Positions 1-9,693 of a stretch of 48,486 nucleotides of DNA are shown in pieces. The stretch's first letter is position 1; every line of letters begins with the position of its first letter. Both the position numbers and the translations under genes were made by a program. Where the stretch lies: the NCBI GenBank assembly GCA_027604685.1, contig JADHYX010000155.1, positions 1-48,486 of the forward strand, given 5' to 3'. The notes under the pieces were generated by a model. The model searched no databases. It worked only from the letters and a program-made list of their open reading frames with translations, and had not been told where the DNA came from. Source of the stretch: Lobulomyces angularis. Taxonomy: Eukaryota > Chytridiomycota > Chytridiomycetes > Lobulomycetales > Lobulomycetaceae.

Positions 1-75
1 AAAATCAAAAAAAAAAAAAATTTTTTTCGTGGCATTGTTCTTTAAAGAAAAATGTTTTTAACTTGCAGCTATAAT

Positions 76-381
76 TTAAAATGAGCCGTTGCTGCAGGAA
101 AAGTCATTGAAGCTGCTATGATGGTCAAAGCTGCTGTGCGAATAGTCATTGGAGCTACTGTGGGTTTGATGATGGTTAGAACTACAGTCATTATGGGTGG
201 AACTGTGGTGATTGGTATAATTACCCATAGCAATACTATCTCCTGATGCATTGGTAAATGGTACATTTATTACAGTTTTTTTTCTTGTACTTGAAGTTGA
301 AGGAACCTTATTTTTTTTCATTTTTTCTGGTACTTCATTCTTATTTTTTATTTTTAATTCAAATTTTTTAAAAATTTCCAT
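76..381 (-). CDS. Small His/Ser/Asn-rich hypothetical protein
   Basis: Open frame of 101 codons, ATG to TAA, no intron needed. I do not recognise it. The first ~35 residues are Lys/Glu-rich (KKFELKIKNKNEVPEK). A middle stretch reads INVPFTNASGDSIAMGNY, and the last ~45 residues are an imperfect His-His/Ser-Ser/Asn repeat (NHHSSTHND, SNHHQTHSSS, DHHSSFND). The same DNA is also open in a second minus-strand frame, so part of the openness comes from the repeat. A His-rich tail could bind metal, but nothing else supports that. Its base composition is less AT-rich than the flanking poly(A/T) DNA, which favours coding. It may be a fragment of a longer spliced gene running off the left edge. Confidence 0.4.
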   Translation of the reverse strand: MEIFKKFELKIKNKNEVPEKMKKNKVPSTSSTRKKTVINVPFTNASGDSIAMGNYTNHHSSTHNDCSSNHHQTHSSSNDYSHSSFDHHSSFNDFSCSNGSF

Positions 382-1008
382 TTTTTGTTTTTTTTTTTTT
401 TACAAGTTTATTTTATTTTATTTTTTTATATTAAATTAACCATTTTTTTTTTGAAGTCTTTTTATATAGATTTTTATTTTAATTGGCAAAAAAAAATAAC
501 GTTTGCATAAAAAAAAATAGATAAAAATTAAAGCAACTAAACTGAACCAATTTTCTCTTTTTTTTTTATTAAGGGTGGATTTGAATTTCTTGTTATCTTC
601 AAAAAGAGTTTTGCAGAACAGTTGGTGGATAGTTTAAAAAAAAAAAAAAAACCTTTTAAAACTGTTCCAACCAATGTAGATTTTTTCAACTTTTTGATGA
701 ATTAAATCGTTTAAAAAATTTTCAAGCAAGCAGTATGAAAACATCAATGCATTGTAGCACATTTATGTTTAAATTATAAAATTAAAATATTTAAAAAGAA
801 AGTTTCTTTTATTGCTAAAATTGTGCTGCATTAAAACTTTAACAAAAATTAGTTTCTCTAAAGAAATTTTTAAAGAGGATATCAAAAAAAAAAATTGAAA
901 ACTTTTGCATCATATCTTAAGATTTTCCTTAATAAGAATTGTATATCATTAATTATTTAATAATGAAAAAAAAAAAAAAAAAAATTTAATTTTATATATA
1001 TGTATTTT
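382..1008. other. Intergenic AT-rich stretch
   Basis: About 630 bases of poly(A)/poly(T)-rich sequence with frequent stops in all frames. I see no conserved motif, RNA gene or credible exon. Confidence 0.5.
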
Positions 1009-1425
1009 TTATCTTATTTTTTTATAAGTAAAAACTAAAATACAAAATAATAAACAAATATAAAATAATAAACAAATATAATATAATCTAATAAAATTAA
1101 AATTTTTGTCTTTACTTGAATTCACTAAATTTTCATGTTCAATATATTTTGCATATCCCCCCATGAACGAGGGAAAAGCGAGAGTGGCATTGAATTCCAT
1201 TCTGCAGTTGAAAATAATATATCGTTCACCACACAAGTAACAAGTAGTTGCTATGGAACCAGCAGTGCAGTTGTTTTCTAAAGATTCATACTTTTCCAAA
1301 GTCAAATCCCCACAAGCAAGGAAGAAAGTAAAAGGCAACTTCCTTCCATTGTAGCAAACAGGTTCTGCAAATAACATACCAAATTCTGAATACATGGTGT
1401 AATTTGAAATCAGTATTGAAACCAT
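1009..1425 (-). CDS. Cys-containing hypothetical protein with C-terminal membrane segment
   Basis: Open frame of 138 codons with an in-frame TAA two codons before the ATG, so 1425 is the natural start unless an upstream exon splices in. No family recognised. Residues ~20-75 contain six cysteines in a compact region (CYNGRK, ACGDL, NNCTAG, TTCYLCGE, FNCRME) and several potential N-glycosylation sites (NCT, NAT, NSS), as in an extracellular disulfide domain. Residues ~113-132 are strongly hydrophobic and are followed by a basic tail (YKKIR), consistent with a single C-terminal membrane anchor. There is no signal peptide at this start, so either the true N-terminus lies in an unrecognised exon or the protein is tail-anchored. 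Confidence 0.45.
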   Translation of the reverse strand: MVSILISNYTMYSEFGMLFAEPVCYNGRKLPFTFFLACGDLTLEKYESLENNCTAGSIATTCYLCGERYIIFNCRMEFNATLAFPSFMGGYAKYIEHENLVNSSKDKNFNFIRLYYICLLFYICLLFCILVFTYKKIR

Positions 1426-2014
1426 AATTTAAAATTCTTGATAGCTTTTAAACTCTGTAAAAAGAAATTAAAAAATACTTATTTTTTTTATTTTATTTAT
1501 TTTATTTTAATTTTTTTGGTTTTTTTTTTTTTTTGCTGAATTATAATTTCGTTAACTAATAGGAATTAACAATAATTTTAAATTCAAAGTATAGAATTTT
1601 TTTACTTAAAAAAAAACTCATTATTTCGACGTTTTGTTATTCACTTCTTCTTGTCGTTGACTCATTGCAGAAATTCTTTTTTCCTTATTATAATATTTTG
1701 AATTGTATTTTTTAAAAAGAAAAAGAATAACAAATAGACGTTTGAAAAAAAAAAATTTGATAAAATAAATGTTAAAAAAAAAACTCTTGTCTATATGGGC
1801 ACTCTAAAAATACCATATAGATTTTTCAGATGGACTTTTTAATGCACAAAATTTTACATAATAATTTTTCCGTTTTCTTTTTTTTTTTTTAATTGTTACA
1901 ACTAAAGTATGTTAGTTTTTTTTTTTTATAAATACATTATGATATTTTTTTTTTTTAATTATAGTAATTTGTATCTAAAAGTAATATTTTTAGATACCAT
2001 CAAATCTATTCTAT
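1426..2014. other. Intergenic region with a short minus-strand open frame
   Basis: Mostly AT-rich. On the minus strand, roughly 1800 down to the TAA at 1621-1623, a frame of about 60 codons stays open. It encodes a hydrophobic run (RLFVILFLF) followed by a basic, polar tail ending EEVNNKTSK, like the C-terminal exon of a membrane protein. I could not find upstream exons or a convincing acceptor, so it is left unassigned. Confidence 0.25.
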
Positions 2015-4459
2015 TTACTCCATGTAATTTCCTGGAACGAGGCCAACTTTTTCAGTATCAACAGCACTCCTTGCTCTCCACCAACCGTCTTCCAGTTTGT
2101 CTAGAACATAAAACTCATCCCCTACTTTAAAACTGAGCTCTTCACTCTCTACCGCTCCGTTAAATTCAAAAACTGCCTTGACTTTTTCCAAGTGTTTTTC
2201 TTCTACCTTTGCCGATAGTTTATCTGTATCAAAATTACTTTCCTTGTTCACAGTTTCTTCCGTTTTTTGTTGAACAGCAGTATTTTCTTTTACTCTATTA
2301 ATTTTTTTTCCCAAAAAGGATGTTTTTTTTTCTTTTTTCTTTTCATTAACCAAATCATCTTTCGTTGCCAAGGGCTTTGAAACGTTTACTTGTTCATTTT
2401 TTGATGCTAAAGTTGGAAGTGTATTTTTTTGGTTGGGGATCGCATTGTCCAATAAACTATTTTTTACAACTACTTCAATTTTAGCGCTTTCTGGGGAATT
2501 CAAATTTGGTGAGGAGCTGTCTGATAAAATCTCTTCATTATTTAACGAAACTTTACCTCCACTAGGTTCTGAAGGTTTTTCTAAATATTTTTCTAAATTT
2601 TGTTTTCTTTTTGTTAAAATCAATAAAGAGTCTTCCACCGCTTTAATTTTTTCCTTTATTACTAAATCTAATTTTTCATTGATATCTTCTGAATTTTCCA
2701 ACTAATATTTTTTTTTTTTTAGCTTTTTTATTTATTTTTTTTTTTATTTTTTTTAACCTTTGCAGTTAATAAGTGATTAAAATTTTCATTTTTTTGGTTT
2801 AAAACTTCTATCTCTTTATTTATAATTTTTATTCTTTCATTTGCTTTCTTTTTTCCTTGCTTTAACGGTACTGACATGACTTTTTCATCCTCTGCCTAAA
2901 TAATTTATTTTTTTTTTTTTTTTTTTTTATGAAATTAAAAATTTTAATTTAATTATGTGTAATTATTTTTCCAAAAAAATAAAAATATATATAATTGTAC
3001 CTCCATTTCACATAACAGAGAGATTGAAGAAGTAGGTGAACCAGATAAGCCAATGGAACTTTTTTGGCGTAGCATATTAGTTACCTTTTCTTCAAAAACG
3101 TAATCCTCAGGTATGAAAAATTCACTACTCTTTACCAGCTTGCAAAAAGTTTCGCTATCATATGTTGCATCTAATTTGTCAAATATTATGAATAAATTAT
3201 CGGCCAAAGATTTAACTGGTTCATCTCTCTTTTTTATTAAGTCAAGGTATGTCAAGAGCTTTGTTTTAAAATATTCTCCTCTTTTTATTTCATCATCTTT
3301 TTGAAATAACTAAAAAAAAAAAAAAATTAAAAAGTATATTTTTTTTTTTTTTTTTTTTTTTTACCTCCAATAACTCTGGTAACTTTTTATCGTAAAATTC
3401 ATTTTTAAAAATATTTGTTTCATCTATAAATTGTTATTTTTTTTTTTTAATTTTTTTGTTTTTTGTTCCTCAAATTAAAAAAAAAATTAAATTTTTGAAT
3501 TACCTATTTGCTTGGTATAGGCTTCAAAATTTTCCCTAGCAATTAATGTTTTTTTTTCACAGTCCAATTTTGCCTTTTAAAAAAAAATATATATATAAAT
3601 TATTTATTTATTTTTATAACTACTTTTTCCACTTGATCTTTTCGTGCTCTAATGTCATTATTAAATTTATCAAAAATTGATATGGACAATGTCATTTCTT
3701 GGATAGACTTTTCATGTCTTTCTCTTGATTTTCCCATAACATCGATTGATTTTTTTAATTCATTTATTTGTGCCCTAATTTCATCAAAAATCTATTTTTT
3801 TTTTTTATTTTTATTTTTTTTAAAAAAAAAATAAAGGTTTTTAAAAATAATTAAAAAAAATTAATTAAATAACAATAATTAAAAAAAAAATAAAGATATT
3901 TTTTAATGTTACTTTTTTATTTGATAATTCATTTTCTTTTAATTGAAGTTTTATCGGTTTTCTTATTTCATCGTCAATCTTGGTAGCAAAAGTCAAGTGT
4001 GCATTAGAAATTGCTTCAGTTTCATTTAAAAGTTGTAACCAGCCTTGAGAACTGGCACTTTTTTTTTTTAAATAAAAAAAATAAGCAATTATTTTTTATT
4101 TTGTTTTTTAATTTTTTACGTTGAAAAGATTGCCTTTTGATAATTTGAACTTTTTTCACCCAGATCCTTCTTATTAAATTCTTCTTTATACTGTTTTACT
4201 AATTTTAACATGTTTTTTGAATACTCAAATTCAATTTCACTTTGCTGTTGTAAAAATTTATAAAAATTTTTTACTTGTCCATTTCCAAATTCTCCATACT
4301 CTTCTAAAATTTGCCATTGATTCTTTTAAATAAAAATAAAAATAAGATATTAATTAAAAAAAATTAAAAGATGAATAACTAATTTTTTTGATGTAAATTT
4401 TTTTTTTTTTTTTTAACAAAAAAAATTAAAATTACTTTAAAATCAATTCCAAATGACAT
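2015..4459 (-). CDS. F-BAR/SH3 protein (Bzz1 / CIP4-Toca type)
   Basis: Nine exons: 4436-4459, 4120-4322, 3913-4057, 3624-3791, 3504-3573, 3365-3423, 3001-3309, 2758-2895 and 2015-2701, giving 600 residues. The N-terminus (MSFGIDFKNQW) and the next ~250 residues form an FCH/F-BAR domain: the first helix has EIEFEYSKNML, followed by the hallmark WLQLLNETEAISNAH and FATKIDDEI. Residues ~330-400 are coiled coil (HR1-like position). A long Ser/Lys-rich linker follows, then one SH3 domain at ~545-600 with AVFEFNG, the acidic ALYDY-like loop, DGWWRAR and GLVPGNYME. In known members the F-BAR dimer bends membranes and the SH3 recruits WASP/actin nucleators at endocytic sites. Yeast Bzz1 has two SH3 domains; this protein has one, as in CIP4/Toca. 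It is divergently oriented to OST3, about 1 kb away. Confidence 0.88.
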
Positions 4460-5488
4460 TTTTTTTTTTAAAAAGTTCTTTCAAAAAAAAAAAAAAAAAA
4501 AAAATATATATAAAATGCAAATTTTTAGTTTAAAAAATTTTTTTTCCTTTTTAAAACTCCGCGAGTTAAAGAGCAAGTAAGATTTTTCTATTTAACAAAT
4601 TTTATATAGTGCGTTTCAATATCAAATAATTTTTATTTTACTTTATTTTTTTATTTTAATTTATTTTATTTTTTATACTTTATACAATATTTATGTTTTT
4701 TCTTTTTTTATTTATTTCTATTTTTTTTGTTCAGATATTGTTATGACTTGGTTCTTCTAAAAACGTTGTGTTTATTTTTTTCCAATAAAATAATCACATC
4801 GACATTGTAATATTTTTGTTTTTAAAAAAGTTTTAGCAACAATAGAAATGTTTGATAAGTGTAAAATAATAAATAAAATACCAAAATTTAAAAAGACTCA
4901 TAGTAGCTTGGAAAATAAAATAAAAAAATGGTCAATTATCGCGTTTTTTTATAGTTACAAAAAAAACTTAATTACAACGCTTAAAGTAAAGCGGTACTGC
5001 AGTTCAAAAAGAAAATAACTTGCCGAAACATTTGGTAATAAAATTAATATCTTTATAAATAAGCTTAAAGATATTAAGAGTTATAATGTGATTGTTAAAA
5101 GAGAAAAAAAATAAAAAAAACCGACATGGAGATGTAATTTCAAAATTTGAAAAAAATTAAACATATTGATTTTATAAAACAGCTGCTTTAACAAATTTTG
5201 ATTCAAAAAATTATTGAATCTACAAAAATTGATTGAGATACCGACACAAAAATCATCACACATAATTTCATAACTTGCCATTTCAAGAAATTAATTTCAT
5301 CTTCTTTAACAAAGCAATTAAAAAAATAATAAAAATCAATGCAAAAAAAAAATTTAAAACTGATTTTATTACAAAATCATTTTTTTTTAATTATCATTCA
5401 ATTTCATATTTTCTTTTTTTCTTTATTTGAAAAATTATTATTTTATTTGAATGTTGCACAAAAATATAACCTGTTAAAGTTTTTGAAA
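4460..5488. other. Divergent intergenic region between F-BAR gene and OST3
   Basis: About 1 kb of AT-rich DNA that must hold both promoters. A CCAAT pentamer occurs at 4792-4796, but this is expected by chance. Short open frames here (for example minus strand 5081-5281) have no recognisable domain and are treated as noise. Confidence 0.5.
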
Positions 5489-6852
5489 ATGAAATTGATT
5501 AAAAGTTTATTTTTTATATTAGAAGTTATAACTTTAACTGTACTTTCCCAAACACCTCTATCAACTACCGAAAAATTAAAAACTTTAAATAAACTACAAC
5601 GCTCTCCTTCTATCCCTGTAAAATTAACCAGTGATCTGTACAACAAGTTGACCACAGCACCAAGAAATTATCACTTATATGTTGTATTAACTGCTATGGG
5701 TCCCCAGTTTCAATGTGCCCCTTGCCAGTTTGTTTTTTTTTTACTTTTTTTTTTTTTTTGAGGAATCTAATTCGTTTCTTTCTCTCTAAAGTCAATTTGA
5801 TGAGGAGTTGAAACTTTTAACTAATGCTCACTCCAAAAATTACGAAGCAGATAAAGTATATTTTGCTATATTGGATTTCAAAGATGGTCAGGAAGTTTTC
5901 CAAAATTTGGGCTTAAACAGTGCACCTTTTGCCCAACACTTTCCACCTACTGAAGGAAAATATTTTGATAAAAAACGCAGTATTGAGCCGGAAAGCTATG
6001 AGTTTAATAGAAGGTAAATTTCTTTTAATTTTTTGAATTCAGATTTTTTTTTTATTTCCAGTTATTTAATTTTTTTTTTTTTTTTTTATGAAAAATATTA
6101 ACTTAGAGGAATATCAGCAGCTGAATTTGCTAAATTTATTGAACAAACTTCTGGTATTAAATTAGTACCTGTCAAACCAATTAATTACTCCAAGGCGATA
6201 TTTGTTGGTGGCTCGTTCATCTCTGTGCTTATCTTGTTTAAATTATTTGCTAATAGTTTATGGATTTTTTTATCAAACAAGAAATTATGGTCTATCTTTT
6301 CTATTGTAAGAAAAAATTTTTTTTTTTTATACTACGGTTTTGGGGTGTGAACAAAAATTTTCATAGAAAATTCTTTTATTATATTTATGTATATCATCCG
6401 ATTGATAAAAAAAAAATTATTTTATTTCACTTTACTTACTCATCTTTTTATTTATTTTTTTTTTTGTTATACTCTTTAGGCTACAATAGTATTAATGAGT
6501 TCAGGACATATGTGGAATGTAATTAGAAACCCTCCATTTGTTGGAAATCAATTTTTTGCAGCCGGTCAGCAGTCGCAATATATTGGCGAAACACAGGTTA
6601 TAGGAATACTATGTACGAAAAATAAAAAATTAAAAAAAAATTTTGGAATTAATTTGTTTTTTAACAATTTTAGATGCGGTAATTGCAGTATTATTTGTTT
6701 GCTTAGTTACAAAAGTTCCTGAAATTAAAAATGTTCAAGTTCAAAGAATTGCATCCATTATATTGGTTGTTGGATTTTTATTCTTTTATTCTGTGTTATT
6801 AAAAATTTTTAAAATGAAAAATGGTGGTTATCCATTTAAAATGTTTTTTTAG
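5489..6852 (+). CDS. OST3: Oligosaccharyltransferase subunit OST3/OST6 (TUSC3/MAGT1 family)
   Basis: Five exons: 5489-5727, 5792-6013, 6107-6305, 6480-6612 and 6674-6852, giving 323 residues. The start was chosen at an ATG followed by a signal peptide (IKSLFFILEVITLTVLS). An upstream in-frame ATG at 5339 would add 50 low-complexity residues. The luminal thioredoxin-like domain carries the redox motif CAPC at residues 76-79, directly before the first splice junction and continuing H-QFDEEL. Four membrane segments follow (~183-203, 213-230, 262-280, 290-308), with family signatures MSSGHMWNVIRNPPF, ETQVIGILYAVIAV and the C-terminal NGGYPFKMFF. In the ER this subunit forms mixed disulfides with nascent chains to help N-glycosylation by the OST complex. 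Length and topology match the family. Confidence 0.93.
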
Positions 6853-7144
6853 AATATATCTATAACAAAAAACAAAAATTAAATAAATAAATACTTTGAA
6901 ACATTTTTATTGTTAATTGCAAATGAAACGCAATATTATAAATCATTTAGTTTTTGAAAATAATACTATATTATTGATTAAAAAAAAAGTTTAAATTTTT
7001 TTACCAACTAATTAGAAGCTAAATAAAAAAAATAAAAAGTTCTGAGTTTAAAAAAAAAAAAAAAAAAAAATCGGAGATTTTGAAAAAAATATAACTTAAA
7101 AATTATCTTTTTTTTTTTTTTTTTTTTTTGGTGCATATAATTTC

Positions 7145-9294
7145 ATGCAATTTTTATTGTTCTATTTTTTGTGCGTAAAGTTACTCAATGCATTGAGTTG
7201 GTCGAGTCCAATAGCAACTACTAATTCAATTTACTTCATAAATGGGTTTCTTGAAAATTCAACGCAACCATTGGATGAAACTTATAGTATCTCATTATCT
7301 TCAGAAAAGATACTTCAAGCAAAGAAAGCTTTGTTTGAAAACAATGACTCAAGTCCAAGTGAAGCTGCGTTCATTGACTCAAATTGCCATTTTCATAAAT
7401 TGAACAACATTATATATTGTATTGGTGGTAGAGAAATAATTCCTACCTCAACAAATAGTATACCATATAAGTTTTCTTCAAATTTGATTTCTTATCATTT
7501 AAAAAATTTAACTGTATCCGTTAATAAAGGTAAAAAACAAAGAAAAAAAAAGAAAAAGAAAACATCATATGTAATTAAAAATTTTCTTTTTTTTCTGATA
7601 GTAAATCAATATCTTTCATCAGCCAGGTCAAATTCAGTTTTAATAAACGACACAATATATGTATTTGGAGGATTTGCCTCCATGATAAATTGCAATTTTT
7701 GTTCAAATTCAAACAAAGTAGTCTCAGTTAATGTAGACAGTTTAGAAGTGAAGGTATTAGAAAATGAAATTTCAAAACCTGAAAGTCGTGGTGTTGGTTG
7801 CATGTTAAATTTAGAGGAAACAAATGCCTTTTTAATGATATCTGGTCTGGGACAGAATGTTGATGAAAAAGGAAACGTTATAGCAAAATATTACAATGAC
7901 GTTTGGAAAGGTAAAAACAAAAAACAAAAAATTAAATTTTACCTCTCCTTTTTTTTTTCTTAACTAATTATTTTTAGGAAAGATCGAAAATAACACTACA
8001 CAGTGGGTACAGATAAATCCAAAACCTGACAAACTTACTGGAAGTGTACCTTCTCCACTTGCAGGTGTATCATGCACCAAAGTAGTATCAAAAAATGAAC
8101 AAAAAATTTATTTCTTTGGGGGAAGACACCCAAACCAATCCAACTTTTCCTTAACAAGCACTGTAAAAAATAATGTCCTCTCCAACACTATGTGGATCTT
8201 AAGCGTGAAGGATAATTCAGAGTTTCAATGGGAAATGTTACAGGATGATCCTAAAGTAAGACCATCACCCAGAGCCGCAGCTAGCCTTAGTAATTTCGGT
8301 AATGGATATCTAGTTCTAATTGGAGGTTTTCTTGACATTAATAATCAATTTTTTAACAAAGAAGAGTAAGTTCAAAAAAAAAAAAAAAAATTATGGACAA
8401 CTTTTTTTTTTTTATATTTTTTTTTAAAAAAAAATATATTAGCAATCATATATATCTGTTTGATTTGTGTCAAAATAAGTGGGTTTCACGAATAAACTCA
8501 AGTTACGACCCATTGGATTCAAATTCCATTAATTGCTTAGAAAAAATTGAAAATAACATTGATGTTGTTGGGTTTAGCAGCGGTTCTTTTTTGTCCTACT
8601 TTCTTCCAGTGTTTGTTGGGATTATTGTTATAATTGCTTTACTAGGGATTGTTTTACTCTATTTAAAAAAAAAAAATAATTGCAGATTCGAAATAAAAAA
8701 TTTAGTAAAAGGAAAGATAGAAACTATGACAAAGAGCTCATTAAAGTATATTAAGGAAAGAAATTTTGAAAGGAGAGAATCAATGAATTTCGCAGATTTT
8801 AATAACTTCAATGAGGCATCATCTTCCTGTAAAAATCAGTTTGGTTCACAAGTAAGAATTAATTTTTCTACCATATAAAGTTATATAATTATTAATAGGA
8901 TACACTTCTTGCTGCTTTGGAAGATTCTTCAAAGTTTGAGTATGTTACTGCAAAAACACCTTACCGTCCTGCAAGACTTGATGAAATAGAGCTTGTGGTG
9001 GTAAAAAAAAAATTAAAAGACATCATCAACATTTAAAAAAAAAAAATTCTGAACTTTTAGGGAGATAGAGTTAAAGTAGAAAAAAAATTTGATGATGGTT
9101 GGGCTGTTGGGTTTAATATGAAGTCAGGACTTTGGGGTGAATATATTAATGAAACTTTTGTTTTATTGTAATAAAAAAAAATCTCAAAAGGTGTATTTCC
9201 GCTATTAAATTGTCAGTTTGGTGAAGTTACTGAAAATGACTCAAAAAATTTGGATAAATCGAATTTTAATGTGGGTTCTTCAATATTTGATTAA
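7145..9294 (+). CDS. Kelch-repeat membrane protein with cytosolic SH3 domain
   Basis: Seven exons: 7145-7529, 7602-7910, 7978-8365, 8443-8851, 8899-9000, 9061-9136 and 9191-9294, giving 590 residues. The order is signal peptide (MQFLLFYFLCVKLLNALS), a Kelch/galactose-oxidase-like beta-propeller at ~25-385 with blades marked by IYCIGGRE, IYVFGGF, IYFFGGRHP and LVLIGGF, one membrane helix at ~413-435 followed by KKKNN, then a cytosolic region ending in an SH3 domain at ~515-568 (YRPARLDEIELVVGD, DDGWAVGFN, then GVFP). The SH3 end depends on the last intron (9137-9190): splicing restores SGLWGVFPLL, while reading through ends at a TAA and loses the GVFP strand. Intron 1 (7530-7601, 72 nt) has no stop and would add a Lys-rich insert if retained. 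It is probably a surface receptor or polarity protein coupling an outside propeller to an SH3 ligand. Function is inferred from architecture only. Confidence 0.87.
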
Positions 9295-9693
9295 AAACTT
9301 AAAAAAATAAAAAAAAGCTAAAATTCCAAATAAATTTTTTATCTATGATAATTTACTTCGTCTTGTAGATATACTACATGTATTATTTTAAATCTTTGTT
9401 AATCTAATTAAATTACTTGCTAATATAAAATTTTCTATAAATAAAATTAAAAACATATTTCAAAAAATTAAGTTACTGTTTTTTTTTTGTAGTAACAGAG
9501 TTATAAAACAAAAAAATTGGTTTATAAATTTAAAAAGTTATTTAAGGTTGTTGAAGAAACTTTTCTTCTCAACAAAAGCGAAGGGAAATCTTATCTTCAG
9601 AGTAAATTTTCCAAAAAATATTATGAATCTTATGCTATCTGCAATTTGAATGCAAGAGCTTTTTTTGTCAGAATAGAGCTTTTCATTTTATTT
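9295..9693. other. Convergent intergenic region
   Basis: About 400 bases between the 3' ends of the Kelch-SH3 gene (plus) and the adenylyl cyclase gene (minus). AT-rich. No terminator-like or coding element could be supported. The plus-strand open frame 9517-9735 runs into the cyclase's last exon and has no domain. Confidence 0.5.

Noticed and set aside
5081..5281. 66-codon minus-strand frame upstream of OST3
   Set aside because: Low-complexity Phe/Leu-rich translation in an AT-rich spacer, with no domain and no splice partners.
5339..5488. Upstream extension of OST3 from the ATG at 5339
   Set aside because: The added 50 residues are Lys/Phe/Leu low complexity from AT-rich DNA, and the ATG at 5489 is followed directly by a proper signal peptide.
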